DNA of 64,000 bases from Candidatus Regiella endosymbiont of Tuberolachnus salignus (GTDB taxonomy: Bacteria; Pseudomonadota; Gammaproteobacteria; Enterobacterales; Enterobacteriaceae). Where the stretch lies: assembly GCF_964020115.1 (NCBI RefSeq), contig NZ_OZ026542.1, positions 2,497,436 through 2,561,435 of the forward strand. Reading direction: 5' to 3'. Below the pieces are notes generated by a model. It searched no databases. It saw only the letters and a program-made list of their open reading frames with translations, and was not told the DNA's origin. Made by a program: the position numbers and the translations under genes. Shown in pieces: positions 8,709 to 21,425 of the stretch; the stretch's first letter is position 1, and each line of letters starts with the position of its first letter.

Positions 8709-11630
8709 ATGAAAAGAATGTTGATTAACGCGACTCAGCAGGAGGAGTTGCGGGTTGCACTGGTAAACGGACAACAGCTTTATGATTTGGACATTGAAAG
8801 CCCAGGTCATGAACAAAAAAAAGCAAATATTTACAAAGGTAAAATCACTCGAATTGAACCGAGCCTAGAGGCCGCTTTTGTTGACTATGGTGCAGAAAGA
8901 CATGGCTTTTTGCCATTAAAAGAAATCTCCCGCGAGTACTTCCCTCGTGATCATTCTTCTAACAGACGCCCTAAAATTAAAGATGTTCTGCATGAAGGCC
9001 AAGAGGTTATCGTTCAGATAGACAAAGAAGAACGTGGTAATAAAGGTGCTGCATTAACTACTTTTGTCAGCTTAGCAGGCTGTTTTTTAGTTCTTATGCC
9101 CAATAATCCACGAGCAGGCGGGATTTCTCGTCGGATCGAAGGGGAAGAACGTATAGGACTTAAAGCCACTTTATCGACGTTAGAATTGCCTGATGGTATG
9201 GGGCTTATCATTCGCACTGCGGGGCTTGGTAAAGATACAGAAGCCCTACAATGGGATTTGTCACTCCGCTTAAAACATTGGGAGGCAATTAAAAAAGCGG
9301 CCGAAGGACGCCCAGCACCGTTTTTAATCCATCAAGAAAGTAACGTCATCGTTCGGGCTTTTCGTGATTATCTGCGCCAGGATCTCGGCGAGATACTGAT
9401 TGATAATCCCAACACCCTCGAGCTCGCCGAAAAACATATTACTGCTCTAGGTCGCCCTGATTTTAAAGAAAAAATGAAACTCTATACTGGGGAAACGCCC
9501 TTATTTAGTCATTATCAAATTGAATCGCAAATCGAATCAGCCTTTCAGCGTGAAGTACGTTTACCATCTGGTGGCTCTATCGTTGTGGATACCACCGAAG
9601 CATTAACTGCTATCGACATTAATTCAGCTCGTGCAACGAAGGGCGGGGATATTGAAGAAACGGCACGGAATACCAATTTAGAGGCTGCCGAGGAAATTGC
9701 ACGCCAACTTCGTTTACGTGATCTCGGTGGATTGATCGTGATCGATTTTATTGATATGACGCCAATACGTCATCAGCGTGACGTCGAGCAACGCCTACGT
9801 GAGGCCGTACATCAAGATCGGGCTCGTATTCAAATTGGTCGTATTTCTCGTTTCGGCTTGTTGGAAATGTCCCGTCAGCGCCTCAATCCATCGCTAGGAG
9901 AATCAAGCCATCACGTCTGTCCTCGCTGTACTGGTACCGGTAGTATTCGCGACAATGAATCTTTATCGCTATCAATTTTACGTTTAATTGAAGAAGAAGC
10001 ACTAAAAGAAAATACAGTCAAAGTTCATGCCATCGTTCCGGTTCCAATTGCCTCTTATCTTATCAACGAAAAACGTGACTCCATTAACGCAATCGAAAAT
10101 CGGACTAACGGTGTTCGGGCTATTATTATTCCTACAGAAAATATGCAAACACCAAATTACTCCGTATCACGGATCCGTAAAGGTGAAGAAAACACAACCA
10201 TTAGTTATATGCTGGCACAACAGTATACTGCAGGAGCAACAGCATCCAAAGAGGAAACACTCAACGAACGTAAACAGCGAGAACAACCTGCATTATCCGC
10301 CTTGCCACTGCCTGAAGCTTCCTCATCCCCTGAAATAACTGCTGTTAAGAAATCGGCAAATACAGCATCAATGACGCCGAGGCAAATGCGTACTAAATCA
10401 GTGACATCATCACTTTTTGATGACACGTCAATGAATCTCCTACAGCGACTATTCCATCATTTAAAAGCCTGGTTTACTCCTTCGCCTCAATCCCAAGAAG
10501 AAAAATCAGTTAAACATGTCGCACCTAATGTTACTGAAACGCGCCATAATGAGCGCCGAGATCTAAGACGTCAAGGCAACGGACGTAAAGATCGGGGAGA
10601 ACGTAATGTCCGTGAAGAAAGTGAAGGAAATCGAGAACAACGCCATAACAAACGGCAAACATCACCCACTCCTGCAGTGGTTGACACCACAGTAGATACC
10701 AATAAAACACAGCGTAAAAATCCACAACCGCGTCGACAACAAAATGATAAACGTAAAGTATTAACAACAGAGATTAAAATACCTCTCCCTATAGCGGTAG
10801 AAACAAATCAACTTGACGAAGAACCGCAACGAACAGTTATGCCTCGTCGTCAACAGCGCCCGTTGACCCAAAAAATACGTTGTCATTCTGTTGATAAAAT
10901 AGACGCTGATAATACCGCTACTCTGCAAAAGAAAGAGAGAGATATCCCTGTTGCCGAGGTTAACCTTATTGAAAACACGTCAATCGATAATCTTAAAAGA
11001 GACCTGAAACCATTACCTGCAATGATGATTTCAACAACGGTTACAGAGAGTGACGAAATCACTCATGACAGTACTAACAACGAGAATGGCATGCCACGCC
11101 GCTCGCGTCGTTCACCTCGTCATCTTCGTGTTAGTGGCCAACGTCGTCGCCGCTATCGTGATGAACGTTATCCCACTCAATCCTCTATGCCATTAGCAGG
11201 TGCTTTCGCATCACCAGAAATGGCTTCTGGCAAAGTGTGGATAAATTACCCATTAGTAAACCAAAGTGATCCAGTAGCACCAACAGAACAACAAGAGCCT
11301 ATGGTAACTGAATCGCCTCTACTAATAGTAGAAAATACTATCAAATCACAAATCCCAGTCATTGTTATCCCGCCTTTGGTTAATGAACCTGAAGCAGAGG
11401 TGATCACAAAACCAGAGCATTCATATCCATCGGCAATATTATTTAAACATCATGCTAGCGCACCTATGACTAGAGCACCTGCAGCAGACTATGTCCAACC
11501 CGCGCCAATTCCAATCCAAAGTGATTGGAAAAGAGCTTCATTTGACTTTATTGGTAAAGGCTCTGCCGGCGCTCATGCCGCAATTAACCAAGCAGGCGCA
11601 CCAGCAACTAGGCCAGCATTATCGAAATAA
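8709..11630 (+). CDS. rne: Ribonuclease E
   Basis: The essential endonuclease that starts decay of most mRNAs and matures 9S and tRNA precursors, at the inner membrane as scaffold of the degradosome. The 973-residue protein keeps the whole catalytic half: the start [19 protein letters not shown], the S1 domain (about 37-125), the DNase-I-like core with [16 protein letters not shown] and IVIDFIDM (metal-binding aspartates), and the zinc-link CPRCTGTGS. The C-terminal half is shorter than in E. coli (1061). It still has an amphipathic membrane-anchoring segment ([13 protein letters not shown], around 580), arginine-rich RNA-binding stretches, and a final segment like the PNPase-binding site ([25 protein letters not shown]). 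The degradosome therefore appears retained. It is divergent from rluC, as in E. coli. Confidence 0.97.
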   Translation: MKRMLINATQQEELRVALVNGQQLYDLDIESPGHEQKKANIYKGKITRIEPSLEAAFVDYGAERHGFLPLKEISREYFPRDHSSNRRPKIKDVLHEGQEVIVQIDKEERGNKGAALTTFVSLAGCFLVLMPNNPRAGGISRRIEGEERIGLKATLSTLELPDGMGLIIRTAGLGKDTEALQWDLSLRLKHWEAIKKAAEGRPAPFLIHQESNVIVRAFRDYLRQDLGEILIDNPNTLELAEKHITALGRPDFKEKMKLYTGETPLFSHYQIESQIESAFQREVRLPSGGSIVVDTTEALTAIDINSARATKGGDIEETARNTNLEAAEEIARQLRLRDLGGLIVIDFIDMTPIRHQRDVEQRLREAVHQDRARIQIGRISRFGLLEMSRQRLNPSLGESSHHVCPRCTGTGSIRDNESLSLSILRLIEEEALKENTVKVHAIVPVPIASYLINEKRDSINAIENRTNGVRAIIIPTENMQTPNYSVSRIRKGEENTTISYMLAQQYTAGATASKEETLNERKQREQPALSALPLPEASSSPEITAVKKSANTASMTPRQMRTKSVTSSLFDDTSMNLLQRLFHHLKAWFTPSPQSQEEKSVKHVAPNVTETRHNERRDLRRQGNGRKDRGERNVREESEGNREQRHNKRQTSPTPAVVDTTVDTNKTQRKNPQPRRQQNDKRKVLTTEIKIPLPIAVETNQLDEEPQRTVMPRRQQRPLTQKIRCHSVDKIDADNTATLQKKERDIPVAEVNLIENTSIDNLKRDLKPLPAMMISTTVTESDEITHDSTNNENGMPRRSRRSPRHLRVSGQRRRRYRDERYPTQSSMPLAGAFASPEMASGKVWINYPLVNQSDPVAPTEQQEPMVTESPLLIVENTIKSQIPVIVIPPLVNEPEAEVITKPEHSYPSAILFKHHASAPMTRAPAADYVQPAPIPIQSDWKRASFDFIGKGSAGAHAAINQAGAPATRPALSK

Positions 11631-11654
11631 CGCGGTTGCTAAACACAGAAAATG

Positions 11655-11695
11655 ACATACTCACAACCCCGCTCTTTTAAGGCGGGATTGTCCTT
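11655..11695. other. Hairpin between rne and pyrC, similar to a family F end
   Basis: The sequence ccccgctcttttaaggcggg (11667-11686) can form a GC stem with an AT loop just after rne. It resembles the left-end hairpin of the family F element (tgacat..ccccgc...ggcg.gga). No run of T follows, so it may be an element remnant that also terminates rne weakly. Confidence 0.35.
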
Positions 11696-11724
11696 CCTTC
11701 TATTATCAACAGTGAGCCACTTCA

Positions 11725-12777
11725 ATGACTACAAAGTCCAAAGAATTAAAAATTCGCCGCCCAGATGACTGGCACCTGCACTTACGTGATAATGACATAC
11801 TCAAAACCGTTCTGCCTTACACCAGTCAGGTTTTTGCTCGGGCAATAGTGATGCCAAATTTAGAAGAGCCGATCACAACCGTTGATAAGGCGATAGCTTA
11901 TAAAAATCGTATTTTGGCTGCACTCCCTTGCGGACATAAGTTCACGCCATTAATGACATGCTATCTAACAAACAGCACACTGCCCGAGGAACTGGAGAAA
12001 GGTTTTAAAGAAAACGTTTTTACTGCTGCTAAGCTTTATCCTGCTAACGCCACCACCAATTCTAATCAGGGCGTGACTGATATTCCTGCTCTCTATCCGT
12101 TATTTGAAAAAATGCAAGAACTGGGGATGCCCCTGTTGGTTCATGGTGAAGTAACAAACAAAGAAATAGATATTTTTGATCGTGAGGCACGATTTATCGA
12201 CGACATATTAGAGCCCATTCGTAAAAAATGTCCCACATTAAAAATCGTATTTGAGCATATCACCACCGCAGAAGCCGTTGATTATGTCTTAGCTGGAGGC
12301 GATTGTATTGCCGCGACCATTACCCCACAACATTTGATGTTTAATCGTAATGATATGTTGGTTGGCGGTATTCGTCCTCATCTATATTGTTTGCCGATAT
12401 TAAAACGCAGTCGCCACCAAGAAGCATTGCGGGCGGCCGTCGCCAGTGGCAGCAATCGTTTTTTTCTTGGTACTGACTCCGCTCCCCATACCAAAGATCG
12501 TAAAGAATCAGCCTGTGGCTGTGCGGGAATATTTAATGCCCCTGTCGCATTGCCCATTTACGCCACGGTATTTGAAGAACTAAACGCGCTGGAACATTTA
12601 GAAGCATTTTGTTCACGCAATGGCCCTCATTTTTATGGCTTGGATCCAAACGAAGATGTTATTACATTAGTAAAAACACCTTCGCCACTCCAGCCGATAG
12701 AAATCAATACAGGAAAAACCTCTATTATTCCTTTCTTAGCCGGGCAAAAGATGGATTGGTCAATTAATAACAATTAA
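11725..12777 (+). CDS. pyrC: Dihydroorotase
   Basis: A zinc amidohydrolase that cyclises N-carbamoyl-aspartate to dihydroorotate, the third step of pyrimidine synthesis. The 350 residues match the class II enterobacterial enzyme. Metal ligands are visible: His17 and His19 in DWHLHLRD, the carbamylated Lys103 in [12 protein letters not shown], His140 in LLVHGE, His178 in FEHIT and Asp251 in LGTDSAPH. It stands alone, 95 bp after rne on the same strand, with an AUG preceded by gtgag. The E. coli pyrC start-site switching region was not recognised. Confidence 0.96.
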   Translation: MTTKSKELKIRRPDDWHLHLRDNDILKTVLPYTSQVFARAIVMPNLEEPITTVDKAIAYKNRILAALPCGHKFTPLMTCYLTNSTLPEELEKGFKENVFTAAKLYPANATTNSNQGVTDIPALYPLFEKMQELGMPLLVHGEVTNKEIDIFDREARFIDDILEPIRKKCPTLKIVFEHITTAEAVDYVLAGGDCIAATITPQHLMFNRNDMLVGGIRPHLYCLPILKRSRHQEALRAAVASGSNRFFLGTDSAPHTKDRKESACGCAGIFNAPVALPIYATVFEELNALEHLEAFCSRNGPHFYGLDPNEDVITLVKTPSPLQPIEINTGKTSIIPFLAGQKMDWSINNN

Positions 12778-13030
12778 ATTGGCGCAATATATCGATATGC
12801 AGCATCACACCCCTTCGTTTTGCAAAAAATAAGCACAATATATTTGACATGGTGCTAAATTTTCAGTAGTAAATTTTATTATTTAGGCTATATTTTTCAG
12901 GTCGATTGATTAAATAAACTCAATGATTAATTCAAGCTATCCAATTATAAGCGGGTTTTAAAATTGCTAATCAGTACTCGGGAGCATGGATTGATTCCTA
13001 TACTTACTCGTGAAGCAAGGATGTTGTGCT

Positions 13031-13624
13031 ATGAAAATATTAATTATCGATGAGTGTTATTACACTCGTTGCGGTGTTCATGCTTATTTAAATAATAACC
13101 CTGCAGTAAAATTGATGGAGACAGCAACCATCGAGCAGGCTTCATTCAGCATACAAGATTTTGATCCAGATATCGTAATAGTTAATTTAACACAATACTG
13201 TAGTTATGGTGGCCGCTGTCCTTTGTTAGAAGAATTTATACATTGTTGTGGTAACAAGAAAATGTATATTTATCTTAATACCGCTTACCCATTTAGTGAT
13301 ACACCGGTTCCACTGACGAATACCGTTTCTATCTTAGCCAAAAAACGCTTGCCGGCATTATTAAATCGCATTACACGTCTAAATAGTGCCAAAATGGCTT
13401 ACTACAATCCATCGAATTTTTGTCTAGTGCCGTTTTTTAGTCCGCAGGAACAAAGCGTAATCTATTATTGGATAACTAAGATGCCTAACTGTTGTATCGC
13501 CAAAAAATTAAATATCAGTGATAGTACCGTCTATTGCTATAAGAGACATATAACAGAAAAAATAAAGGTAAGGAATAGACTGGAATTATGCTTTATCTAC
13601 AATATTTTAAAATATTTATACTGA
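13031..13624 (+). CDS. RcsA-like LuxR-family transcription regulator
   Basis: A 197-residue regulator with a receiver-like N-terminal domain and a C-terminal LuxR-type helix-turn-helix (FSPQEQSVIYYWITKMPNCC, then IAKKLNISDSTVYCYKRHI and IKVRNRLELC, about 135-195). The start MKILIIDECYYTRCGVHAYL resembles RcsA (IIMDLCSYTRLGLTGYL), the unphosphorylated partner of RcsB in control of capsule, flagella and envelope genes. Acidic receiver residues needed for phosphorylation are not evident, again as in RcsA. I prefer the ATG at 13031 because AAGGA lies nine bases upstream; a GTG at 13010 would add seven residues. It is flanked by pyrC and trhO and forms no operon. The protein is unusually rich in cysteine. 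It could be another LuxR-type regulator. Confidence 0.6.
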   Translation: MKILIIDECYYTRCGVHAYLNNNPAVKLMETATIEQASFSIQDFDPDIVIVNLTQYCSYGGRCPLLEEFIHCCGNKKMYIYLNTAYPFSDTPVPLTNTVSILAKKRLPALLNRITRLNSAKMAYYNPSNFCLVPFFSPQEQSVIYYWITKMPNCCIAKKLNISDSTVYCYKRHITEKIKVRNRLELCFIYNILKYLY

Positions 13625-13695
13625 TAAACTATTTTTAAGTTCTAGTACCTCAACAAAGCGTAACATCAAATAATGATGTTAACGGCACTCTGTTT

Positions 13696-14757
13696 TTACT
13701 GATCAAGTTTCGTCGACGATAACATAGGCATATTAGTCTGTAATAATTGCTTAGACTTGTTAAAAATCTTCATGCCGTTTTGGTGCCCAGCACGACGGCG
13801 ATGTTGCTCCTCAATCGGTAGCGCTAACTCTTCTTGACAAATTTTACTACAACATCCTGCCAATTTTTGCTGACAATGAGAGCACTGGATAAATAACAAA
13901 TGGCACCCTGCATTTTTACAGTTTGTATGTGTATCACAGCGTTCACCACATTGATGGCAATGCGCGATGATATCATTCGAAATACGTTCCCCCATTCGTT
14001 CGTCAAAAACAAAATTTTTGCCTTTAAATCTTAAAGCTAAGCTCTGCTCTTTCGCTTTACGAACATATTCAATAATCCCCCCCTCAACATGATAGACATG
14101 TTTAAAACCACTATAACGCATATACGCACTGGCCTTTTCACAACGGATCCCGCCGGTGCAATACATGACAATATTTTTCTGTTTATCCTTTTGTAGCATA
14201 TCAACAACCATTGGCAATTGTTCACGAAAAGTATCAGAAGGAACTTCTATCGCATTTTCAAAATGCCCCACTTCGTATTCATAATGATTACGCATATCAA
14301 CAAAAAGTGTATTAGGATCATCAAGCATCTGATTAACCTGATCGGCTTGGAGATAGTGGCCTGTATTGGCTGGATTGAAATTCTCATCCTCAATGCCATC
14401 GGCGACTATACGCTGACGCACTTTCATCCGTAGTACCCAAAATGACTTACCATCATCTTCAAGTGCCACATTTAAACGTATTTGCTCTAATGCCGGATGG
14501 GCGTTAAATAACGTATTTTTAAAATCATCATAACGCTCAGTAGGTACACTGATTTGCGCATTTATCCCTTCATTAGCAACATAAATCCGGCCAAACACCC
14601 CTAATTTAACAAATTGACGATAGAGATGATCGCGGAATACCTGCGGCTCTGCCAAGGTAAAGTATCGATAAAAAGAAACCGTGGTGCGTGGCTTCGTTTC
14701 CAGCAACATGCGCGCTTTAAGTTCCTTATTAGAAATACGATTATGTAACACAGACAT
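13696..14757 (-). CDS. trhO: tRNA uridine(34) hydroxylase (YceA)
   Basis: A rhodanese-family enzyme that hydroxylates U34 of certain tRNAs to form ho5U in the anticodon wobble position. With the ATG at 14757 the product has 353 residues, close to E. coli YceA (350). The 42 extra in-frame codons upstream run into repeat sequence and are not conserved. The rhodanese domain has the active-site loop [12 protein letters not shown]. The start [10 protein letters not shown] and the C-terminal [19 protein letters not shown] cysteine cluster are typical. It is divergent from lpxL, as in E. coli. The last 15 residues are unlike E. coli. Confidence 0.94.
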   Translation of the reverse strand: MSVLHNRISNKELKARMLLETKPRTTVSFYRYFTLAEPQVFRDHLYRQFVKLGVFGRIYVANEGINAQISVPTERYDDFKNTLFNAHPALEQIRLNVALEDDGKSFWVLRMKVRQRIVADGIEDENFNPANTGHYLQADQVNQMLDDPNTLFVDMRNHYEYEVGHFENAIEVPSDTFREQLPMVVDMLQKDKQKNIVMYCTGGIRCEKASAYMRYSGFKHVYHVEGGIIEYVRKAKEQSLALRFKGKNFVFDERMGERISNDIIAHCHQCGERCDTHTNCKNAGCHLLFIQCSHCQQKLAGCCSKICQEELALPIEEQHRRRAGHQNGMKIFNKSKQLLQTNMPMLSSTKLDQ

Positions 14758-14887
14758 AGGGTGATTTCCTGTTTTTTCTGAGATGATTAATATTATTAGA
14801 CTGCTCCTCTCCCTATTTGAGCGAGGATTTACGGCGAATTTTGCTAAAGTGCTTACGACATTGCTAAAATAGACTTCTTGCAACTCA

Positions 14888-14994
14888 TACCCTTCGTCTT
14901 TGAAGCTGTTGGCTGCGGGTGTTCGCCTTCATGGTATGTCCACGCTCATCGGTCGGTCACTGGCAGCCGAAGGCAACTTCAAAGACAAAGGGTA
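14888..14994. repeat. Family A element, copy A5
   Basis: A 107-bp shortened copy from tacccttcgtctttgaag to cttcaaagacaaagggta, with right flank TA but left flank CA. It lies between trhO and lpxL, within sequence that includes a family F end fragment (about 14797-14850: ctgctcctctccc...gagcgaggatttacggcgaat). Confidence 0.7.
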
Positions 14995-15028
14995 TATACT
15001 CACTGTTAATTTATGATACTGAAAACAT

Positions 15029-15961
15029 ATGATACAACAACCCCCTCCTTTTAACCGTTCACTACTCCACCCACGCTATTGGCTCACCTGGTTCGGTCTA
15101 AGCCTTCTTTACCTGTTAGTACTGCTTCCCTACCCTGTCATTTATCGCCTCGGTACTTTGCTTGGGCGTTTTTCGATGCATTTTCTTAAAAGGAGGCTGT
15201 CTATTACACAAAGAAATCTAGCGCTTTGCTTTCCTGATATGTCTAAAACTGATCGTGATCAGCTAGTCAAAAAAAATTTTGAGGCCGCTGGACTCGGTTT
15301 ATTCGAAACAGGCATGGCATGGTTTTGGCCAGATTGGCGTATTAAACGCTGGAGTTCGATTAGCGGGCTAGAACATCTTCAGCAAGCCAAATTAAAATAT
15401 CAAAACCAAGGGGTATTACTGGTTGGCCTACATTTTTTCACCTTAGAACTAGGAGCACGTATTATTGGCATAAACATACCTGGCATTGGTGTTTACCGAC
15501 CCCATAACAATAAAGTGATGGAGTGGATACAAACTTGGGGTAGGCTACGCTCTAATAAGGCAGTAATTGATCGTAAAGATCTCAAAGACATGGTGCGCAA
15601 TCTAAAACAAGGCGAAATTATTTGGTATGCTCCAGATCATGACTATGGCCCGCGTAACAGCGTGTTTGTTCCTTTATTTGCCGTTGATCAGGCAGCAACC
15701 ACCACCGGTAGCTATTTATTAATCAGTATGGCTAAAGCGGCAGTCATTCCCTTTACTCCACATCGTTTAGCTAATGGTAAGGGCTATCAGGTTATCATAC
15801 AACCCGAAGTGGAAAATTTCCCGATAGGCAATAAAATAGAAACAGCAGCTTTTATGAATAAGCTGGTAGAAAAACAGATTATTGGCGCCATCGATCAGTA
15901 TATGTGGTTACACAGACGTTTTAAAACTCGACCAGCAGGGCAACCTTCGATGTATAATTAA
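15029..15961 (+). CDS. lpxL: Lipid A lauroyl acyltransferase
   Basis: An inner-membrane late acyltransferase that adds a secondary acyl chain (laurate in E. coli) to Kdo2-lipid IVA. It has 310 residues. An N-terminal hydrophobic anchor (about 17-38) follows the conserved [13 protein letters not shown]. The acyltransferase motif HFFTLE begins near residue 135. The blocks [31 protein letters not shown] and [13 protein letters not shown] are diagnostic. The closest match in memory is LpxL (HtrB) rather than the cold-induced LpxP, and its position divergent from trhO agrees. This implies hexa- or penta-acylated lipid A is still made. Confidence 0.93.
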   Translation: MIQQPPPFNRSLLHPRYWLTWFGLSLLYLLVLLPYPVIYRLGTLLGRFSMHFLKRRLSITQRNLALCFPDMSKTDRDQLVKKNFEAAGLGLFETGMAWFWPDWRIKRWSSISGLEHLQQAKLKYQNQGVLLVGLHFFTLELGARIIGINIPGIGVYRPHNNKVMEWIQTWGRLRSNKAVIDRKDLKDMVRNLKQGEIIWYAPDHDYGPRNSVFVPLFAVDQAATTTGSYLLISMAKAAVIPFTPHRLANGKGYQVIIQPEVENFPIGNKIETAAFMNKLVEKQIIGAIDQYMWLHRRFKTRPAGQPSMYN

Positions 15962-16120
15962 AACCCTATTCTGTTCTGGTCAAGATGTATTGATTTAATT
16001 ATTTAAATTAAATGTTTCCTTTAACTTGCATTTACACGTTTACGTGTATAATCCTATTTCATCCGGTATCAATACAATAGCTTTCATTCATCATTCTACC
16101 CATCCAGGAGCTCACCCACT

Positions 16121-17848
16121 TTGGACGCCATCACTATCAACAACCTTTTCTTGATTGGTGCAGCATTGGTGGGAGCGAGTATCTTACTGAGTTCATTATC
16201 GTCCCGCTTAGGCATTCCAATTTTGGTCATCTTCCTCGCTATCGGCATGTTAGCAGGAGGCGACGGCATTGGCGGCATACCCTTCGATAATTATCCTGTT
16301 GCTTATCTGGTGAGCAATTTAGCACTGGCGGTAATCTTACTCGACGGTGGTATGCGCACGCGAGCATCGTCGTTTCGGGTTGCATTGTGGCCGGCACTCT
16401 CACTGGCGACCATTGGTGTGGTCATTACCGCAGGTTTGACAGGATTGGCCGCCGCTTGGTTATTTAATTTAGATATTATTCAAGGCTTATTAATTGGCGC
16501 TATTATTGGTTCCACTGATGCCGCGGCGGTATTTTCTTTATTGGGCGGAAAAGGGCTCAATGAACGAGTCAGCGCGACTTTGGAGATCGAATCTGGCAGC
16601 AACGATCCCATGGCAGTTTTTCTGACTATTACCTTAATCGCCATGATTTCAGCCGGAGAAAGCCACTTAAGTTGGATATTTTTAGTTCATTTATTACAGC
16701 AATTTGGTTTAGGAATATTGATTGGTCTAGGCGGTGGTTTTCTTTTACTGTCACTCATCAACCGCATGGAACTGGCTAATGGACTTTATCCCCTGCTCGC
16801 CGTCAGCGGAGGGATTGCTATATTTGCCTTAACCACGGCAATCAATGGCAGCGGCATTCTAGCGGTATATCTTTGTGGATTAACATTAGGTAACCGACCC
16901 ATACGTAACCGCTATGGTATCTTGCAAACATTCGATGGACTTGCTTGGCTCAGTCAAATAGGTATGTTTATTGTATTGGGTTTACTTCTTAATCCAAGTG
17001 AGTTATTGCTCATCGCTATCCCCGCGTTAATACTTTCCCTATGGATGATTTTATTCGCGCGACCCATTTCAGTTTTCATCGGATTGTTGCCGTTTCGCAG
17101 TTTTAATCTCCGCGAACGCATCTTTATTTCGTGGGTGGGATTACGCGGCGCGGTGCCTGTCATTCTAGCGGTTTTCCCCATGATGGCAGGATTATCCAAC
17201 GCACATTTATTTTTTAATGTGGCCTTTTTTGTCGTATTGGTATCTCTGTTACTGCAAGGAACCACTTTATCGTTTGCCGCACGTAAAACGAAACTGGTTG
17301 TGCCACCGGCACTCGCACCCGTTTCACGTGTCGGCTTAGACATTGATATTAATAATCAATGGGAACAGTTTGTTTATCAACTCAGCTCCGATAAATGGTG
17401 TATCGGAGCCGCGCTTCGTGATTTAGAAATGCCAAAAAAAACACGTATAGCAGCCCTATTTCGTGGCAAAGATCTACTACATCCCACCGGTAAAACTCGC
17501 TTAAAAGAAGGTGATATTTTATGTGTTATCGGCCATGAACATGATTTACCTGCCCTAGGTAAACTTTTTAGCAAAACACCGAGCATTCAGCTTGATGAAC
17601 GATTTTTTGGTGATTTTATTCTAGAAGCCGATGCCAAACTGGAAGCAATCTCCCATATTTATGGCCTAAATTTAGAAGAAGGCGCCGATAACCAACAAAC
17701 CCTAGGGCAATTTGTTATTCATCTGTTGGGAGGAAAACCGGTTATTGGTGATCAAGTTGAATGGGATGGTTTAATTTGGACCATTGCTGAAATGAACGCT
17801 GAGCGCGTTAGTAAAGTGGGTGTTAAAATCATCGCCAGCAAGGCATAG
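16121..17848 (+). CDS. cvrA: K+/H+ antiporter NhaP2 (CvrA)
   Basis: An inner-membrane CPA1-family antiporter expelling potassium in exchange for protons, linked in E. coli to growth at low osmolarity. It has 575 residues: about 12 membrane segments in the first 380 (with [38 protein letters not shown] and [11 protein letters not shown] containing the ion-binding acidic residues). A cytoplasmic RCK/TrkA-C regulatory region (about 400-480) follows. The start is a TTG preceded by caggag, with the N-terminus MDAITI aligning to E. coli MDATTI. It stands alone, about 160 bp after lpxL; argS follows 33 bp downstream. Confidence 0.95.
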   Translation: MDAITINNLFLIGAALVGASILLSSLSSRLGIPILVIFLAIGMLAGGDGIGGIPFDNYPVAYLVSNLALAVILLDGGMRTRASSFRVALWPALSLATIGVVITAGLTGLAAAWLFNLDIIQGLLIGAIIGSTDAAAVFSLLGGKGLNERVSATLEIESGSNDPMAVFLTITLIAMISAGESHLSWIFLVHLLQQFGLGILIGLGGGFLLLSLINRMELANGLYPLLAVSGGIAIFALTTAINGSGILAVYLCGLTLGNRPIRNRYGILQTFDGLAWLSQIGMFIVLGLLLNPSELLLIAIPALILSLWMILFARPISVFIGLLPFRSFNLRERIFISWVGLRGAVPVILAVFPMMAGLSNAHLFFNVAFFVVLVSLLLQGTTLSFAARKTKLVVPPALAPVSRVGLDIDINNQWEQFVYQLSSDKWCIGAALRDLEMPKKTRIAALFRGKDLLHPTGKTRLKEGDILCVIGHEHDLPALGKLFSKTPSIQLDERFFGDFILEADAKLEAISHIYGLNLEEGADNQQTLGQFVIHLLGGKPVIGDQVEWDGLIWTIAEMNAERVSKVGVKIIASKA

Positions 17849-17881
17849 CAAGTGTAGTTTTTCTTTCATTAAGGTAATTCG

Positions 17882-19612
17882 GTGAATATTCAGGCACTTC
17901 TTTCAAATAAAATTAATCAGGCAATGATTGCCGCAGGGGCTTCCCCAGATACAGATGCTCAGGTTCGCCAATCGGCTAAACCGCAATTTGGCGATTATCA
18001 AGCTAATGCGGTGATGAGTGTCGCTAAAATGTTGAATATACCGCCTCGTCAATTGGCGGATAAAATCGTTCAACGGTTAGACCTAGCAGGTATCGCGCAA
18101 AAAATTGAAATCGCGGGGCCAGGTTTTATCAATATTTTTCTCGATCGGCAATGGTTGGCCACACAAGTTGACCACATATTAAAAGCGCCAAAATTAGGCC
18201 TCACCCCCGTCATACCACAAACCATTGTTATCGACTATTCAGCGCCCAACATCGCCAAAGAAATGCACGTCGGTCATCTTCGTTCCACCATCATCGGTGA
18301 TGCCACGGCTCGCACACTCACATTGCTTGGGCATAATGTCATTCGTGCTAATCATGTCGGTGATTGGGGAACGCAATTTGGGATGTTAATTGCTTATTTA
18401 GAAAAAATGCAGCGTGAAAACGCCGATGATATGGCGCTATCCGATCTCGAAAAATTTTACCGGGCGGCAAAAAAAAATTACGACGAAGATAACGAATTTG
18501 CGCAACACGCGCGGGCGTATGTGGTGAAATTACAAGCGGGCGACGAACATTGCCGTAGCATGTGGCGCAAACTGGTTGATATCACGATGGAACAAAATCA
18601 ACTGTCCTATCAACGTTTGCATGTCACACTCACCAAAGAAGACATAATGGGAGAAAGCCTCTATAACCCAATGCTACCGGGTATAATTACAGATCTAAAA
18701 ACGAAAGGATTAGCGGTAGAGAGTAACGGTGCCACAGTGGTATTCGTCGGTGAATACAAAAACAAAAAAGGCGAGCCGATGGGCGTCATCGTCCAGAAAG
18801 AAGACGGTGGTTATCTTTATGCCACCACGGACATTGCCTGCGCCAAATACCGCTACCAAACGCTTGGTGCTGATAGGATCCTTTATTACACGGACTCTCG
18901 TCAACATCAGCATCTAACACAAATTTGGCAGATCGCGCGTCAAGCAGGTTATGTTCCCGAATCAATGCCCCTGGAGCATCATATGTTCGGTATGATGTTG
19001 GGTAAAGACGGTAAGCCTTTTAAAAGCCGCACAGGCGAGAACATAAAGCTAGCTGATCTCTTGGATGAAGCCATTGAACGCGCCGGTAAGTTGATTCGTG
19101 AAAAAAATCCAGACATATCCCCTCAAGAATTAAAACAGATCGCTGATGCTGTTGGTATCGGGGCGTTGAAATACGCCGATTTATCTAAAAATCGTACCAC
19201 TGATTACATCTTCGATTGGGATAATATGTTAACTTTTGATGGCAACACCGCGCCTTATATTCAATATGCTTATACTCGAATCATTTCAATTTTTAAACGC
19301 GCTGCCATCGATGAAGAATATTTGAATTTACCGGTGATCATTACCGAAGATCGTGAGGCCGCATTAACAACGAGTTTATTGCAATTTGAAGAAATCATTA
19401 CCACAGTTGCACGAGATGGCACGCCTCACGTTATGTGTAGCTATTTATATAATCTCGCCGTTTTATTCTCCAGCTTCTACGAACATTGCCCTATTTTAAA
19501 TGCAGGCAACGAGCAAACTTGTCAAAGCCGCCTTAAACTTGCGCTGTTAACCGCTAAAACACTAAAACAAGGTTTAGATGTCTTAGGGATCCAAACGGTT
19601 GAAAAAATGTGA
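17882..19612 (+). CDS. argS: Arginyl-tRNA synthetase
   Basis: A class I synthetase charging tRNA-Arg; 576 residues against 577 in E. coli. It starts with GTG preceded by taaggt. The HIGH motif appears as HVGHL in the conserved [20 protein letters not shown], and the KMSKS motif is replaced by the usual divergent ArgRS form ([10 protein letters not shown]). The C-terminal anticodon-binding domain with [13 protein letters not shown] is complete. No editing domain is expected. It converges with murJ, with a mosaic repeat between the stop codons. Confidence 0.97.
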   Translation: MNIQALLSNKINQAMIAAGASPDTDAQVRQSAKPQFGDYQANAVMSVAKMLNIPPRQLADKIVQRLDLAGIAQKIEIAGPGFINIFLDRQWLATQVDHILKAPKLGLTPVIPQTIVIDYSAPNIAKEMHVGHLRSTIIGDATARTLTLLGHNVIRANHVGDWGTQFGMLIAYLEKMQRENADDMALSDLEKFYRAAKKNYDEDNEFAQHARAYVVKLQAGDEHCRSMWRKLVDITMEQNQLSYQRLHVTLTKEDIMGESLYNPMLPGIITDLKTKGLAVESNGATVVFVGEYKNKKGEPMGVIVQKEDGGYLYATTDIACAKYRYQTLGADRILYYTDSRQHQHLTQIWQIARQAGYVPESMPLEHHMFGMMLGKDGKPFKSRTGENIKLADLLDEAIERAGKLIREKNPDISPQELKQIADAVGIGALKYADLSKNRTTDYIFDWDNMLTFDGNTAPYIQYAYTRIISIFKRAAIDEEYLNLPVIITEDREAALTTSLLQFEEIITTVARDGTPHVMCSYLYNLAVLFSSFYEHCPILNAGNEQTCQSRLKLALLTAKTLKQGLDVLGIQTVEKM

Positions 19613-19615
19613 TGA

Positions 19616-19741
19616 GCCTGTTTGAAATCTTCTTGAGCGGCGCTGATATAGCCGAATCAGTTTAATTTGATTCAAGGCGAAGGAACGCTACTGCGTGGTG
19701 TGAATTTGGCGTTACGCGGTGCTCGCAATCTTTTCTTTATT
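19616..19741. repeat. Mosaic of repeat fragments between argS and murJ
   Basis: The 129-bp convergent gap begins like family B (gcctgtttgaaatcttcttg) and then has a left half of family D (tagccgaatcagtttaattt, 19651-19670). It ends like family C (ggtgctcgcaatc). No intact inverted ends are present, so it looks like a recombination product of several elements. Confidence 0.55.
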
Positions 19742-21277
19742 TCACGCGATAGTTCGAGAAAAATCGCGTGTTCTGAATCCTAATAATCCGAGCGCTAAAA
19801 AATAAGATCCCGCCCCCACAAACACCACGCCAGACAAACGCAGTAATCGATACAACATCCCATCATTATCCCAAGGGGGCATTAGCGATAAAGTCACGAG
19901 CAATACCATACACATTATCAATACGGCGATCAGTAATTTGCCCAAAAACATCCCCCAACCGGGTTGTGGTTGATAAATTTTTTGTTTACGTAATTGCCAA
20001 TACAATAAACTGGCATTCACACAAGCGCCAAGACCGATAGATAATGACAACCCTGCATGTTGTAGAGGGGTAATCAAAAGTAAATTCATGATCTGTGTCG
20101 CAATTAAGCTAACAATAGCAACTCTGACTGGGGTTTTTATATCTTGGCGAGAATAAAACCCGGGAGCCAACACTTTAACCACTATCAAACCCATTAAACC
20201 GACGGAATAAGCCACCAGCGCTCGTTGTGTCATCAGTGCATCAAACGCACTAAATTGACCATATTGAAATAAAACGATTATCAGTGGCTTAGCGATAATA
20301 GCTAACGCCATAGTACAGGGTAATGCCAGCAAAAAACAAAGGCGTAATCCCCAATCCATTAAACGCGAATAGGCATTATGATCACCGGCGGAAAAACTTT
20401 TCGCTAACGAAGGCAATAAGATAGTCCCTAACGCCACGCCTAACACCCCAGCGGGAAATTCCATGAGACGATCCGCATAATACATCCAAGAAACAGAGCC
20501 TGAGACCAAAAAAGAAGCAAAAATAGTATTAATGATCAACGAAATCTGGCTAACAGAAACCCCGAAAATAGCAGGTCCCATTTGTCTGATTACCCGCCAC
20601 ACTCCAACATTACGCAAATCTAATCGCGGTAATACCAGCATGCCTATTTTTTTCAAATACGGTAATTGATAACCCAATTGCAGCACACCACCTAATACCA
20701 CAGCCCAGGCCAATGCTAACACTGGCGGTTGAAAATAGGGGGCAGCAAATAAAGCAAAACCAATCATGCTGATATTTAAAAAAGCCGGAGCAAAAGCCGG
20801 AATAGAAAAACGGTTCCAGGTATTGAGGATCGCAGCAACTAATGAAGCGAGTGAGATCAACAAAATATAAGGAAAAGTGATACGTAATAATGCAGACGTC
20901 AGCATAAATTGATCGGGAGTATCGACAAAACCGGGAGCTGTGATAAAAATAATCCAAGGTGCCGCCAACATACCCAATACGGTAACCATTGCTAGCACCA
21001 ATGTTAATAATCCCGCCACATAAGCGACAAAAGTGCGAGCCGCCTCTTCTCCTTGCTGGCTCTTATATTCAGCCAGAATAGGAACAAACGCCTGTGAAAA
21101 CGCCCCTTCAGCAAAAATACGGCGCAACAAATTGGGCAATTTAAAAGCCACAAAAAAAGCATCGGTAGTCATACCTGCACCGAAGACTCTTGCCAAAACC
21201 GCATCACGGATGAAGCCCAATACACGTGAGAACATAGTCATAGAACTCACTGTCGCCAAAGATTTTAGTAGATTCAT
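19742..21277 (-). CDS. murJ: Lipid II flippase
   Basis: A MOP-superfamily membrane protein that flips lipid II to the periplasmic face for peptidoglycan synthesis. From the ATG at 21277 it has 511 residues, as in E. coli, and starts [24 protein letters not shown] three codons upstream is not supported by alignment. About 14 membrane segments span the length. Conserved arginines in the cavity (around [10 protein letters not shown] and [13 protein letters not shown]) are kept, as are [11 protein letters not shown] and [10 protein letters not shown]. Retention indicates that a normal cell wall is made. Confidence 0.96.
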   Translation of the reverse strand: MNLLKSLATVSSMTMFSRVLGFIRDAVLARVFGAGMTTDAFFVAFKLPNLLRRIFAEGAFSQAFVPILAEYKSQQGEEAARTFVAYVAGLLTLVLAMVTVLGMLAAPWIIFITAPGFVDTPDQFMLTSALLRITFPYILLISLASLVAAILNTWNRFSIPAFAPAFLNISMIGFALFAAPYFQPPVLALAWAVVLGGVLQLGYQLPYLKKIGMLVLPRLDLRNVGVWRVIRQMGPAIFGVSVSQISLIINTIFASFLVSGSVSWMYYADRLMEFPAGVLGVALGTILLPSLAKSFSAGDHNAYSRLMDWGLRLCFLLALPCTMALAIIAKPLIIVLFQYGQFSAFDALMTQRALVAYSVGLMGLIVVKVLAPGFYSRQDIKTPVRVAIVSLIATQIMNLLLITPLQHAGLSLSIGLGACVNASLLYWQLRKQKIYQPQPGWGMFLGKLLIAVLIMCMVLLVTLSLMPPWDNDGMLYRLLRLSGVVFVGAGSYFLALGLLGFRTRDFSRTIA

Positions 21278-21425
21278 ATTTTCCAATGTAGTGCTAATAG
21301 TTCACCGATGCATCTCAAGGCGATCAAACTGATTCGGCTATAGACTTTCTGCAGGCTTTCATATCAGGCATAATATGCCCATTAACCACCCCGCTATTAA
21401 AAGCATTTCTTTACATGAGATGATA

